Source: Henckelia pumila
Taxonomy: Eukaryota > Streptophyta > Magnoliopsida > Lamiales > Gesneriaceae
Length of the DNA stretch: 64,000 nucleotides
Direction of reading: 5' to 3'
Assembly (NCBI RefSeq): GCF_033568475.1
Contig: NC_133122.1
Coordinates: 113,724,289-113,788,288 of the forward strand
Each line of letters opens with the position of its first letter. The stretch's first letter is position 1. The notes below the pieces were generated by a model. That model made no database searches. It saw nothing but the letters and a program-made list of their open reading frames with translations, and was not told where the DNA came from. Of the stretch, positions 44,645 through 56,990 are shown piece after piece. Both the position numbers and the translations under genes were made by a program.

Positions 44645-46110
44645 TGTCACGCCCCGAGACCGAGACGTGTCACCGGCGTTGTTTCAAATTTACAGAAAAA
44701 TTGTAAAACAACTAGCCTCGTAGTACAGTATAAACCAAACCAGTCTATTATCATAAATAAACTCCAAAACATTGTCTTTACAACTCGATAAATCCAAAAT
44801 AACGAAACAAATGCGGAAGCGTCTAAAAACTAAATAACAAAAACTTTAAATGCAACAACTCAAAATTTAATCCTCCAGCTCTATCTTTCACCAACCCCAA
44901 AACATATCTTGTTCACGATTCTCTAACTCATCATCTTCATCATCTGGGAGGGAAAAAGTAAGGGGGATGAGTGTTTTGGGAAACACTCAGCAAGTGGGGG
45001 CCGTTCGAGACATATACCAAATATATGCATAACATAAAATCATAATCGTGAACATAAACATGAACATAACTCAATACTTGGGCCATTGGGCCATAACATC
45101 ATCATGACAAATAACTTTCAACACATGAACATAAGCACTGAAATTCATCTCCTTTCCATGATTTACTGTCTCCTATATGTTAATCCTCTAAGGAGCGAGG
45201 TCATGTCCAATATGTTAATCCTCTATGGAGTGAGGCCATACAACGGTTACAATCCCACCGTATAAGGGTCATATCATTATCATATCCATTCGAATCATAA
45301 CAGTGCTTGACAACATGCATGACATAACATGAACCAACATGACACGAACAAAAGACACATGCTCGAACGAATTTCGAAAACCAAAATACCATGAGTCATC
45401 AATAAATATTTTTAAAATGACATCAAAAAATATACATACAAAAGCCCACTTACCGTAAATGTGTACAGAAATCAATAACCTTGCAAAGCCTGGACCGAAA
45501 CTTCAATGGAAATTCGGAAATACTTCTCGAAACACACTAATCCGTTAACCAATCAAAGCAAGCCTTTTCTGTTAATTTATTCTAAATTCATGAAAGTACT
45601 CTGACAACCTTATTTGAACCAATTCTTTCTCCTTTCCAATTCCTAAGCCACCACGTGAGATTGTGGTTCCAAAGTACAACTTTTTCTTTTGAATTTTGAT
45701 GGCTTCGAAAATCATAAAGAAAAAGGGACTAAATTTTGGACGGAAATATGGATCAAAGTTGCTAGGATATCTGACGCAAATAATATTGAGGAAAAAGTAG
45801 GCTCTAGTGCCGAAAACATAGAGAAGGATTTGACAGATTTCTGAACGTAAAAATTATGAAACTTGAGTATGTATTTATAAGGACTCAAAAGAGTTAATGA
45901 TAGACTAAGATACTGATAATCAAAGTTTGAATGAAAATTATATCTCTCAAGATTTTATTCTATCTATATCTTGATTACTTATCTTAATTTTGTCAACTAA
46001 ATATCTCACAATAATAAAATCTGAATATATACTCTATCTCCAAAATTATCTCGTAATATATAATTATACCATGAATTAAAAATATAATTCTAAAAATCTA
46101 GGGTTTCACA
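44645..46110 (-). mobile_element. G3 3' LTR
   Basis: This is the minus-orientation 3' copy. It contains a short tandem duplication around 45175-45235 (ATGTTAATCCTCTA units) that is present in both LTRs. Confidence 0.92.
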
Positions 46111-46211
46111 TCCCTCCCACCTTATTGGAAGTTTCGTCCTCGAAACTTGATTTAACTTAGTATTAAGGGTCGCTAAGAGAAATTGTTCGGTCGGTTACTT
46201 AGGTGCAAGCT

Positions 46212-47399
46212 CTAACATCTTACGAACCTCTTAGATGTAAACGAATGGGTAGCGCCAAAATTGAACGAAACAGATAAAGAAACATTTTTGATTAGAATGG
46301 TACCTTCCACGACTTTGTTCGTACCTCTCGCGTTGTCTTGAGTAATGGCATAGACACGAGCATTGGGTTTATTTTCCTTTGATTGGCCTTGAGTAGTAGT
46401 AGTAGCATTTGGTCCTGTCTTTGCCTTCATGAGTTCGGGACATTGAGCAATTCGGTGTCCCATTTTTCCACAATTGAAACAGGCACCAGTGTTCCGACGG
46501 CATTCCCCTTCATGTCGAAGGTGGCAGGTGGGGCATAGCTTGATCTATGGACGGTTTGGAGCAGAATAAGTCTCCTGGAACAATTCACCAGACTGGTTTG
46601 GATGCTTGGACACTTGACCGTTCGGAGAAGATTGGCTCGTCAGAGGTCGTTTGTTGTGGAAGTCATTCTCACGGCGCTTGATATCCGATTCAGCTCGGAT
46701 GGCCGCTCCCATCAAGTCTGCAAAGTTGGCAGGTTGATAAACCGCTAATGCAGACTGGATTCGGCTGCTCAACCCCTTCTTGAACCGGTGCAACTTTAGC
46801 TCATCATCTCCCATAATCATTGGGGCGTAAGACCCGAGCTCATTGAACTTGGAGGTGTATTCCACCACTGTCATGTCTGGAGCTTGCGTGAGATTTTCAA
46901 ATTCGCTCAGCTTCTGTATACGAACCTCCGCTGGAAAGTACTGCTTCAAAAACGCAGTACTGAACTGTTTCCATGTGACTGGTCCCGCAGCTAACATAGC
47001 AGGTGAAACGGCTTCCCACCATTTCCTTGATTTGTCCTCCAGAAAAGGAATTGTCACCTCCACTTTAAGTGCTTCAGGAACTTCAAGTAGACGAAGTTGG
47101 TCCTCCATCTTCTTCATCCAATTTCGTCCCACCTCTGGGTCAGCATCTCCCTTGAACATTTCAGTTCGGTTCTTACGGAGCGATTCATAATGGAATTTGA
47201 CTCCATTCTGAGCAGGTGGAGGAGGTGGCGGATTGCCATTGCCGTTTCCGTTGCCGTTAGTATTTCCCATCCCTTGGAGGGTCGTCGCCACTATTGCTGC
47301 GATAGCCGCAAGGTCTTCTCTGCTAAGACTGATTCCTGGAGGTGGATTTGCATTATCCCCACGATTGTTGTTGCGTGTTCTTGGGGGTTCTCCGGCCAT
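46212..47399 (-). pseudogene. G3 gag with protease stub, one in-frame stop
   Basis: The frame starts MAGEPPRTRNNNRGDNANPP at 47399. It has an N-terminal Asn/Gly/Pro-rich stretch and a Retrotrans_gag core (for example TIPFLEDKSRKWWEAVSPAM, FLKQYFPAEVR, MTVVEYTSKFNELGSYAPM). A stop at 46545-46547 follows. The same frame resumes with the knuckle CFNCGKMGHRIAQC and a protease start in which the usual D-S-G-A-T-H-S-F reads N-F-G-A-T-H-S-F, and stops at 46212. Only one stop separates two otherwise clean segments. The protein would form particles but has no catalytic site. Confidence 0.9.
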
Positions 47400-48094
47400 T
47401 TCCTACAGTAAAGGAGTTCTAAGAATTTGTCGAAACAAGATACTTTAAGAAGAAGGAAATAGCATAATAAATGAATCAATAAATATTCCAAATGAATAAA
47501 AGTTATTTTATTGATTCCCAAAATGTCATGAAGGTGAACGAAACAAAACAAGCTAAGTTTCAAAAATACCAAGATATCCAAACCATGCTGAATAAAAATC
47601 AAAACAATGCTGAATAAAAGAACTAATCTAGGTAGTAGCTCTAGTGATAGTCATCTTCCAAAAATGAAGAAGAACGAATTACGATCAGAATTTAAACTGA
47701 TGAAAAATTTATAATATGTTACTCGGGCAGTATTGATATCAAGAGAAATTTTCGGGCAAATTTTCCAAAAATGGAAAATTTTGAGATTTCTTTCTGGGCA
47801 GAAACTACAAGTCGAGGGTGTCGTGGGACAATTCGCGGAATTGGATTTCGAATTTCCTGGGTGAAGTTATAAGCGTCCAAAAACTTTCCTAAAACGGCAA
47901 AAACGCAATTTCGAAGGCTTAAACGATGGAATTCGGGCTAAAAGCGTCATTAGTCATACAAAGTATGAGTTTAACTTAGAAGATCGTTTCGGGTCAGGCT
48001 ACGCAGGGCTTTGGTCAAAATTTGACAACGTCAAATTTTTCGGTACGGAATCCCATCCGGATTTATAAACCTGGCGGCTTTGATACCACTTTAA

Positions 48095-49559
48095 TGTCAC
48101 GCCCCGAGACCGAGACGTGTCACCGGCGTTGTTTCAAATTTACAAAAAAAATTTAAAACAACTAGCCTCGTAGTACAGTATAAACCAAACCAGTCTATTA
48201 TCATAAATAAACTCCAAAACATTGTCTTTACAACTCGATAAATCCAAAATAACGAAACAAATGCGGAAGCGTCTAAAAACTAAATAACAAAAACTTTAAA
48301 TGCAACAACTCAAAATTTAATCCTCCAGCTCTATCTTTCACCAACCCCAAAACATATCTTGTTCACGATTCTCTAACTCATCATCTTCATCATCTGGGAG
48401 GGAAAAAGTAAGGGGGATGAGTGTTTTGGGAAACACTCAGCAAGTGGGGGCCGTTCGAGACATATACCAAATATATGCATAACATAAAATCATAATCGTG
48501 AACATGAACATGAACATAACTCAATACTTGGGCCATCGGGCCATAACATCATCATGACAAATAACTTTCAACACATGAACATAAGCACTGAAATTTATCT
48601 CCTTTCCATGATTTACTGTCTCCTATATGTTAATCCTCTAAGGAGCGAGACCATGTCCAATATGTTAATCCTCTATGGAGTGAGGTCATACAACGGTTAC
48701 AATCCCACCATATAAGGGTCATATCATTATCATATCCATTCGAATCATAACAGTGCTTGACAACATGCATGACATAACATGAACCAACATGACACGAACA
48801 AAAGACACATGCTCGAACGAATTTCAAAAACCAAAATACCATGACTCATCAATAAATATTTTTAAAATCATATCAAAAATATACATACAAAAGCCCACTT
48901 ACCGTAAATGTGTACAGAAATCAATAACTTTGCAAAGCCTGGACCGAAACTTCAATGGAAATTCGAAAATACTTCTCGAAACACACTAATCCGTTAACCA
49001 ATCAAAGCAAGCCTTTTCTGTTAATTTATTCTCAATTCATGAAAGTACTCTGACAACCTTATTTGAACCAATTCTTTCTCCTTTTCAATTCCTAAGCCAT
49101 CACGTGAGATTGTGGTTCCAAAGTACAACTTTTTCTTTTGAATTTTGATGGCTTCGAAAATCATAAAGAAAAAGGGACTAAATTTTGGACGGAAATATGG
49201 ATCAAAGTTGCTAGGATATCTGACGCAAATAATATTGAGGAAAAAGTAGGCTCTAGTGCCGAAAACATAGAGAAGGATTTGACAGATTTCTGAACGTAAA
49301 AATTATGAAACTTGAGTATGTATTTATAAGCACTCAAAAGAGTTAATGATAGACTAAGATACTGATAATCAAAGTTTGAATGAAAATTATATCTCTCAAG
49401 ATTTTATTCTATCTATATCTTGATTACTTATCTTAATTTTGTCAACTAAATATCTCACAATAATAAAATCTGAATATATACTCTATCTCCAAAATTATCT
49501 CGTAATATATAATTATACCATGAATTAAAAATATAATTCTAAAAATCTAGGGTTTCACA
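48095..49559 (-). mobile_element. G3 5' LTR
   Basis: This is the near-identical partner of 44645-46110. It adjoins the primer-binding site at 48077-48088 on its internal side and the target duplication GTTTT on its outer side. Confidence 0.92.
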
Positions 49560-49564
49560 GTTTT

Positions 49565-50578
49565 TGGGTCGTGTTCCTGGGATTCAAACAATTATAAGTT
49601 TGCTTCAAGTTTGGGTGTCAAAAGCCTCAAATTTTAGTGGTTTTAGCAACTTCCTCCGCGAGTCTGAGCACCGCCGCGGTGCCGGAAATTTTCCCAAATT
49701 AGCTTCGAGTCTCGGGCATTTCTAGCTCAATTTTCAACCTATTGTTTAAATTAGTAGGCTTCCTGGTGAGGAGAAATTATTCCCTTCGCTTTTTAGTTTG
49801 ATTTCGACTCAATTATCGCACCAATATTGATTAAGAATTGAGTTTGAGGTACCCGATTTTATTGGTTTGTGGTTTATTTAGCAAATCTATAAATTTTGGT
49901 TGAATCAGTATTACAATTATTTGATGATTTAATGATATTTCAATAATTATGGAATTGTTGTAGTGAATTCCGAGCTATGAAATAGTTAATTTTTAAATAT
50001 CTCGTCAACAACTAAGTTTATTGTTGAACATTTGTTAAGGTTTAAGTTTATTTGTTTGGATAAGTCAAGTTTTATTTGTGGAGATGATTTTTGTTGAATT
50101 CTTGGACTATTATTTTTTTAAAGCACTTGGTCTATTATTGAGATTATGTTTGTGTTTATTTATTTGGGTTGTCATCAATTTATAGTTTGTATAGAAATTT
50201 TCTTTTCATCTTGCATTTTTTTCCTTTTTGCTTTTTGGGAGTTCATTGTTACTGTTGGATGTATAAAATCAGTTAGTTTTCTAAAAATTCAATGAATTAA
50301 TAAGTTGGTTTTTCTAATGGAAGCTCAGTGACGACCAACATCCCGCCAAGGGTCGGTTAGTCCAGGGTCGAAAAAATTTCTGGCTATGCCCTTGATCCGG
50401 ACACTTTTTTATGATAACATTTTTATTATCATAGTTATGGGCTTAGGAGTTTTCTGCTAGACATTGAATGTTTCCTTGTGATAATCTCGAATATCTGCCA
50501 AAATTTTCATTTTTTAAAGTGGGCATTTCATATGTTTGGAAGAGTTTGTGGGATTTGGAGTCATATTTCTATGTGAAA
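49565..50578. other. Upstream region of the NMNAT-like fragment
   Basis: No coding frame is supported. The stretch 50496-50570 resembles 57388-57480 in the TAP46 5' intron (shared TCTGCCAAAATTTTCA and CATTTCATAT... blocks). The rest is plain AT-rich sequence with an intron- or UTR-like look. Confidence 0.5.
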
Positions 50579-51528
50579 ATGAAAACAACTGAAATCGAAA
50601 GCGTGGAACGCATCACAGCATCGGGATCGTATGACGTTGCAGATGATGAGTTACAATCATTACAGTCTTCTCGCCCCCATTTGATGTCAGCTCTTGATTC
50701 AGGTAATTCAATATCCTGCATATAGTGAATGTTAAGTATGTAAAGTTTCAGTCTTTTGTTGTCTAATTTCTTTTATTGTTGTTGCTTGGTGATTTATTAG
50801 TTCCTTCTATACTTGTAGCTCTACCGCAGGATAAATTAACCTTGAAATCCATCAATCAAGACGGTTTATCTAGTTCTGAGACACAGTAAGTTAGTTACTA
50901 GGCCTTTTTTTTACGAATTTTAATTTGTTTCCTATGATGAAAATTTGCTCATATTTTTTCCTGTTATAATTTTTCTGTTTCTGATCAAGAATTTAAGTCA
51001 GCTAAATTTAGTTAAATTGACTGGCATACGAATCTTTCCTTTTTCTTTTCCTATATTCCATTTTGATAGTTTAGTTAAAAATATGGTCATTTGAATCCTA
51101 GCTCCCTCTGGTTATGTCTTCTTAAATCGAACTATTTGTCTCAGGAGAAATGTTTATGTGGTACTGCTAGCAATTGGAAGTTTCAATCCTCCTACATTCA
51201 TGCATTTGCGTTGTTTTGGTAAGACATCTCATTTTCAACGATAAAATATTGTTTTGTTCATTCCCCACTTTAATCCAATGATGATAAATTCTTGTAATGC
51301 TATTGTTTCTTGCTTTTATTTATTCATTTATTCATTTATTTTTCCTACTAGTAGAAGTGCTCCAATAGTTTGGGTTAGTTGCAGTGGAATACATGCTCAC
51401 GTACATTGTTCTGGTGAAATTGGTAGTTGTGCTAATTGTTGTGTATTCCGTTGATGTTTTGCCAACAATTCTTGTTCTTTTGGTCAGAGCTTGCAAGAGA
51501 TGCATTAAATTTCTATCTAGAATTTTGA
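50579..51528 (+). pseudogene. NMNAT: Truncated NMN/nicotinate-mononucleotide adenylyltransferase gene (5' exons)
   Basis: Joining 50579-50702, 50801-50885, 51145-51218 and 51488 onwards at GT-AG sites gives a continuous frame. The third exon reads VYVVLLAIGSFNPPTFMHLR, the nucleotide-binding G-x-F-x-P-x4-H signature of eukaryotic NMN adenylyltransferases, the NAD-forming step. It is followed by a phenylalanine or cysteine variant and ELARDAL. After ALN the homology ends and the frame stops at 51526-51528, so about two thirds of the enzyme is missing. LPQDKLTLKSINQDGLSSSE resembles the plant N-terminus. The roughly 45 residues before it (MKTTEIESVERITASGS...) are not recognised. The identification rests on the signature plus splicing; the fragment is probably non-functional. 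Confidence 0.78.
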
Positions 51529-51715
51529 ATTAAATAATATATTATTTGTATTTTTTAATTTTATGATATCTTTACTATTTTCAGAAATGTCTTTTGGGCG
51601 AAAAAAGTTGTTTTATTTTTATTTAGGGACTTTTTTGTTTTTATATATAATATAGATATAGATATATATATATAGATTTTATTTTAAAGACGTTTTAAAT
51701 GGGTCATTACGACTA

Positions 51716-53250
51716 AGAGGGCGTTTGGAAGAGTTTAAAAGCTCTTTCAAACAACTTATAAGCTGTTTTAGAGCCCTCTGAAATTTTGTTTGGTAAAAAT
51801 TTTTAAAAACAGCTTATAAGCTGTCAAAATAAGTTGTTTGACAGTTTATAAACTGTTTTTAAAAAAGTAAGGAAAGAGGTACTTTTTTCATAAAGATATT
51901 TTTTAAATAATTTTCTTCACCAAAATATCCCTCATTATTTTTATTAACTCCATTCTTATCCTTCACATATTTTATTTTATTTTTTCAATTTTTCTAAATG
52001 TAAATATAAAATAGATTTAAATATATATAAGTTTAATTTTTATTTTATAAAAGTGCAAAACTACTTCGTTTGTTTATTATATATATAAATATTCATATTA
52101 CATTAATATTATTATATCCTTTTGGTAATTTTGTTAATAAAAAAATCTTATAATATCAAACTGTTAGAAATTCAAGATCTAAGTTTCGGTGTTTGACAAA
52201 CTTAGACATCAACTGAGCAGATCAGAAGAGAAACAGAACAGATAAGTTATCGAGCAGATCAATGGAGGCAACAAAGAAGCCAGATCAAGTTCACGATGTC
52301 TTGAGATCAGATCAATTATGTGATCATAATTGATCTGCACATAGTACAGATCAAAGCCACATTCAGACCGAATGATTCTTAGAAACAGAACAGATCAAAA
52401 ACTTATGAAAGAGCCTAGAATGTCAGAGAGCTTTTGTGCTAAAAGACAAAAGGCATTAAAAGAAGATTTGAACGTTGCCAACAAAGAACCAGAAAGTCAA
52501 GATCTAAGAGCAAATTAAGGAGACTTGTCGACACCTTAACGGATACTTTCTAAAGGCTATAAATACAAGAAGAGAAGAAAAGAAGAAACAGAGGTTAAGA
52601 AGTGTAAGAAAAAATAGAGCTACACAAGAAAAAAGATCATATCAGATTAAGTGAGGATCATTTGTGTTGAGTTTATCGAGTTGTAAGATTATATCAAATC
52701 AGTTGAGTGTTCTGTAAAACACTACCTTTGTAACAAGAAACAGTCGAGGGCTGTGTTCTTGAGTGTCTAGGAGTTCTGAGATAGGCAGAGTTGTAAGTCC
52801 AATCTTGGATCGGGTCTGTGCAAATTGCTTGTGTAGATCAAAGTTTTCTAGAAGAGAGTGAATCCTTCCAAGGTGGAAGAAGGGGTGACATAGGAGATTG
52901 AGCTCCGAACATCCAGAAACAATTCACCATGTTATTTCCCTTCTGCCTAACACGTTCACTCACTTCACAAATTTAACCAATCCATTTGAAGAGTGTTCGA
53001 TCTGTTAGTCAATCTCTTCCGCACTGATTTAAGTTGGTTGATTAACATAGACACACTAGAAAAACAAGAGTTCATTTACTAACCCATCTGAACTCCATAC
53101 AGTTGAGAAAGACATTTTTTGATCCTAACACAAACACATCGACATCTTTAAGTTGTTTAAAATAAGTTTATCCAAACACTTTAACAACTTATTTTTAAAA
53201 TAAGACCTAACAGCTTATAAGCTCTTAAAACAGCTTATAAGTTTTAAGAG
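51716..53250. mobile_element. MITE-like element 1, split by a solo LTR
   Basis: It starts near GGGCGTTTGGAAGAG, is rich in CTTATAAGCTG palindromes, and has a low-complexity AT-rich centre. It ends with inverted blocks (TATCCAAACACTTTAACAACT and CAGCTTATAAGCTC). Its body matches element 2 at 53257-53790. No transposase is present. Ends and target duplication are not certain; the style fits a hAT-type MITE, which is inference. Confidence 0.65.
52162..53131. mobile_element. Solo LTR inside MITE 1, TSD CAAAC
   Basis: The 970-bp segment is bounded by TGTTAG and CTAACA and flanked by the perfect repeat CAAAC (52157-52161 and 53132-53136). The uninterrupted site is seen in MITE 2 (ACCAAACACATC, near 53622). 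A TATA-like TATAAATA lies at 52558-52565, implying plus orientation. No primer site or coding region is inside, so it is a solo LTR of a family not otherwise present in the window. Confidence 0.88.
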
Positions 53251-53256
53251 GTTAAG

Positions 53257-53790
53257 TGGGTGTTTGGCATAGCTTGAAAACATCTTATAAGCTGTTAAAA
53301 TAAGTTGGTTGACAACTTATAAGCTGTTTTTAAAAAATTAAGGTGACCCCTAATTTTTAGAAAAAGATCTTATTTTGATATTTTACTTCTCCATATTATC
53401 CTTATATATTTTTTTAAATTTTCACCCTGCCCTTTGCCCATTTTTTGTACATAATTTAACAAATTTTTTTCTAAATTAAAATTAAAAATAGTTTAATTTT
53501 TTAATATATTTTAATATTTATAATAAATTTAAAAATATTTTTGTATATATATTACTATTTTACATTACTTTCATAATATTATACATTTTGATAATTTTGA
53601 CAGTAAAAAAATCTTATAATACCAAACACATCAACATATTTAAAGTTGTTTAAAATAAGTTTACCCAAGCACTTTAACAACTTATTTTTAATATAAAACC
53701 TGACAACTTATAAATTCATAAAACAGCTTATAAGCTCATAGAACTTATAAGCTTTTTTTTATAAGTTTAGTGAAACACTCACTAAAAGCT
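53257..53790. mobile_element. MITE-like element 2
   Basis: It begins GTGGGTGTTTGGCATAGCTT and ends with an approximate inverted counterpart (AGTTTAGTGAAACACTCAC). It has the same CTTATAAGCTG units and AT-rich core as element 1. The two elements sit almost next to each other. Confidence 0.65.
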
Positions 53791-53836
53791 GTTTTTAATA
53801 AAGTTTAGTTAAACATTCTAATTTCTGTTATATTTG

Positions 53837-54051
53837 TTTTGCATTTATATTTATATTTTGTGCACTTTGTCTAAAGATTCCAGGGCTTGCCCATTTCTCT
53901 CTTTCAGAAGAGTTTCGACTTTTCTGATCATCTCTTTTCGGCGGCGTGCTTGCTGCAGATTATGGTAAGTCGAAGCTAAATTAGAAGATTATTTGGTTTG
54001 CAGGGAATCGTGCCGCTGTTTCTTCTTCATTTTGGTTTTTATTCTTCTCTT
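53837..54051 (+). other. Duplicated promoter plus first exon, copy 1
   Basis: GCATTTATATTTATATTTTG, a GGGCTTGCCCA element, a CTTTCAGAAGAGT exon stretch and GCAGATTATG|GTAAGTCG follow in order: a start codon placed exactly at a splice donor. The segment is repeated at 55283-55565 (about 80 bp shorter here). I cannot name the gene, and no second exon was identified downstream. Confidence 0.6.
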
Positions 54052-55282
54052 TACTGTTTGAAGAGCTTCTATCAATCACTTATCAACTTTATGTAAGTTA
54101 TGAAAACCATCTCTTTATATGCTGTTACGAGTTTACACAATTTTATTCAAAATATTTACTATGAATTAGAGTTGTTTGGTTTGAGAAAAGGAAAAGATAA
54201 AAGCACATTTAAACAACAAAACTTTTCTTAAAATTGTTGCGTTTGGTTGTAAAAGTATTTTAAACAAACACTTTATTTTTTTTAGAGCTTTACTAGATTT
54301 TTTGGAATTTTGTTTCTAAATATTTGACAATTTAAATAAAATCACTTTTAAACATTTATCATAGAGTCAAAAGTTCGTCAGTTTTTTAAACAACGCTCCG
54401 AAGCTTTCACGGTAGGGTCTCGCTGCAACAATAATAAATCTTCTTTTCTCGCCACCCGGCGCACTGAAAACAAGCCTAACTTATTTAGGGAGCGTTTGAG
54501 AGAACTTTTATAAATCAAATTTCAATTTGTGAAGGAAAAACTGAGAACTCTCCCAAAATTTTTGAATCTAAACTGACCGTTTTATTGGTGATCTTATTTA
54601 TAAGTGATGGTGAGTTGAAAGTTTTAGTTGAGGAATTAATTTGTATTTAGAAACTAAAACATACATTTGAAATTAGAAATATCATTAAATATGTTAAATA
54701 ATAAATAATAAATAATTTGTAAAAATGAGATTAAAGAGAAAATATTAAAGAAAATGAAGGATGAAAATTGAGTAAATACTTGATTAAAAAAAATTGAGTA
54801 AATACCATAATTTTGAAATAAAAAATAGAATAAATTAGTGGTTAAAAACAATAAATTAGAACATCAAACATTAATTATTTATTAATCTGATCTCATTATA
54901 TTTTATATAAAGGTTACTATATGTAAATGTAAAACTATATTTTAAATTAAAAAAATTTGATTTACGTATATATGTCTGTGTATAATTGTTTATTAGCATG
55001 TAAGTATGTGCACGTGAAATTCAGATAATAAGTATTTTTTTCGATAAAATATATACTTTGTGAGTAGTAAATATTTTTTTTTTTTCCAACGATCTGATTT
55101 TCACTATTAAAGCTGAATAAATATAGAGGTGAAAAAAATACAAAAAAATTATAGTACACCACATTTATTATACAAAGAAATTATATTGTACCAAAATTTT
55201 CGATATTGTATTATATTGTACCAAAATTTTCGCTTGTCTGTATAGATTTTGTAAAATTTTAAACAAGTATTTTATTTTTAGC
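54052..55282. other. AT-rich spacer, no gene seen
   Basis: It has very low GC, many homopolymer runs, and no frame with recognisable homology. A possible MITE remnant lies near 54480-54600 (GGGAGCGTTTGAGAG and nearby) but has no clear ends. Confidence 0.5.
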
Positions 55283-55565
55283 TGCATTTATATTTTGGGC
55301 ACTTTAGCCCATTTATCTCTCGCTTCAACTTAAAGATTTTAGGGCTTGGCCCATTTCTCTCCCACTTCAACAGTTCCCAATCTAAGCCCTTATCTGCCGC
55401 TTGAGCCGCTCATCGCCTCTTTCAGAAGAGTTCCGACTTTTCCGATCGTCTTTTCCGGCGGCGTGGTTGCTGCAGATTGTGGTAAGTCGAAGCTAAATTA
55501 GAAGATTATTTGGTTTGAAGGGAATCGTGCCGCTGTTTCTTCTTCATTTTGGCTTTTATTCTTCC
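55283..55565 (+). other. Duplicated promoter plus first exon, copy 2
   Basis: It matches copy 1 and adds promoter-like elements: TTTAGCCCATT, GGGCTTGGCCCAT (a pair of TGGGCY site II motifs, typical of plant translation and mitochondrial genes) and AAGCCCTTATC. The donor region reads GCAGATTGTG|GTAAGTCG, so the ATG of copy 1 is GTG here. The first bases of the following intron are also conserved. Confidence 0.6.
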
Positions 55566-56990
55566 CTTATGTTATGAAAATTTCTTGACATATGATACAC
55601 GATTTCGACCATCTCTTATATCTTGTTTCGAGTTCATACAATTTTATTTTAAAACATTTGCTTTAATTAATCTTATAAATCTTGTTTATAAGTAACCGTG
55701 AATTGCAAAGTTTAGTTGAGGAATTGATTTATATTTAGAAACAAAAACATACATTTTAATTTGCACGTATGAATTTTTTTGGTAGAATGGTTAGTATTTG
55801 TTTTACTCAATTGAAACAACGACCACCTCCTAAAATTTAACTGGAAAGATTTCACGCAATCTCACAAAAAGTTATGGCTTCAATCTTTCACTTCCAATGA
55901 ACCAACAGATGTTAAATTTGGTAAATCTCACAATCTTTCTTTCATTGTCACCTAAGAAATGCACTAAACCAAATTGTTCTCTGCATAGAAATGAGCCAGA
56001 TATGCTTCAATCTTTCACTTCCTCGCATTTGCAAAAGATTATATTGGGTCCCGCTAACTTCATTATTTTCTCATCGTTGGTTAGAAACAGTTTCAACAGT
56101 TTTTTTTTACATATAATTTCGGTACAATGCCAAGTTTGTTGTAAAAACAGTATAAATTTTTTATTGTATCGAAGTTTTGGCATACTGAAACTTGATATCG
56201 GTATCTATTTTTTCAATACCAAAAATTTTAGTAGCCCTAAATATCTAACCTATAAAAATCGGTTATTTTGGTTACCTAACCGATTTTTTTTTTTTTTTAT
56301 AGTTTTTTAAGATTTCTTTAAATCAAGGCTTTTCAATATATATAACATTTCTTGGACAAGGGAACATATAAATATGAATTTTTCCCCGTTACATTTCGGC
56401 AATACCAAAATATAAAGGCAAGCACAAACAAATGGTATAATTTAGGTCTTAAAATTTTTAAATAAAAACATAATTCAATTTAAAAAAACAGTAACTTTTG
56501 AATTAACTTAACCGGATTTCCGAATTAATTCAGTTTGTTTGATTGAGCCAAAATTTTAACCACTCTTGCATGCGAAATTTTTTGAAAGGACAAACATTCC
56601 CACCCAGGTGACCTAGACAATCAACGGAAGGTCCAGGCGTGTGTCCAAGTATCCAACGATTCATGTTTATTTCCAGCACAGATATAAGCATCAATGAAAC
56701 CAGAATTTGTTTTTTTGCATTTGCCTCCACCGCTCTTCGCTCAGTATCCATCTCGATTCTCGAAGATAAAATAAAACGATGACTTGCTACATAACTCCAT
56801 GACTGTTTCTGAATTGTATCCTTCTTTCCGATTGTTTTGCCCACAGTTTATTGATTTGATTCTGATCGATCATTTATGTGGCTGTGTCAGCTTCTCTCCA
56901 ACATTTGCTGAATCCGCCGGCAGAGCTTGAGAAAGGAAGCAGAAGTTGAAGCATCTTGTCCAATTGCCAGATTCATTCTTCATTGTACCC
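55566..56990. other. Spacer upstream of TAP46, no gene seen
   Basis: It is AT-rich, with poly(T) runs near 56102 and 56286. The minus frame at 56530-56844 has a coding look but no family I recognise. 56870-57090 probably contains the TAP46 promoter and first untranslated exon. Confidence 0.5.

Larger units (their letters stand above)
44645..49559 (-). mobile_element. G3: complete gag-only LTR retrotransposon, TSD GTTTT
   Basis: LTRs at 44645-46110 and 48095-49559 (1466 and 1465 bp, both TGTCACGCCCCGAGACCG...GGGTTTCACA) are flanked by GTTTT (44640-44644 and 49560-49564). On the minus strand a primer site resembling tRNA-Met (TGGTATCAAAGC, 48077-48088) follows the 5' LTR. A purine tract (about 46111-46125) precedes the 3' LTR. 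The 2-kb internal region has gag and a vestige of protease but no RT, RNase H or integrase. By eye the LTRs differ at roughly 20 positions, so this is one of the younger insertions here. Confidence 0.93.

Noticed and set aside
52162..53131. Short gene or TRIM element
   Set aside because: There is no open frame, no internal primer site and no second terminal repeat; a solo LTR explains all the features.
56530..56844. Minus-strand 104-residue ORF upstream of TAP46
   Set aside because: It has no recognisable family and no splice or promoter context. It remains possible but unsupported.
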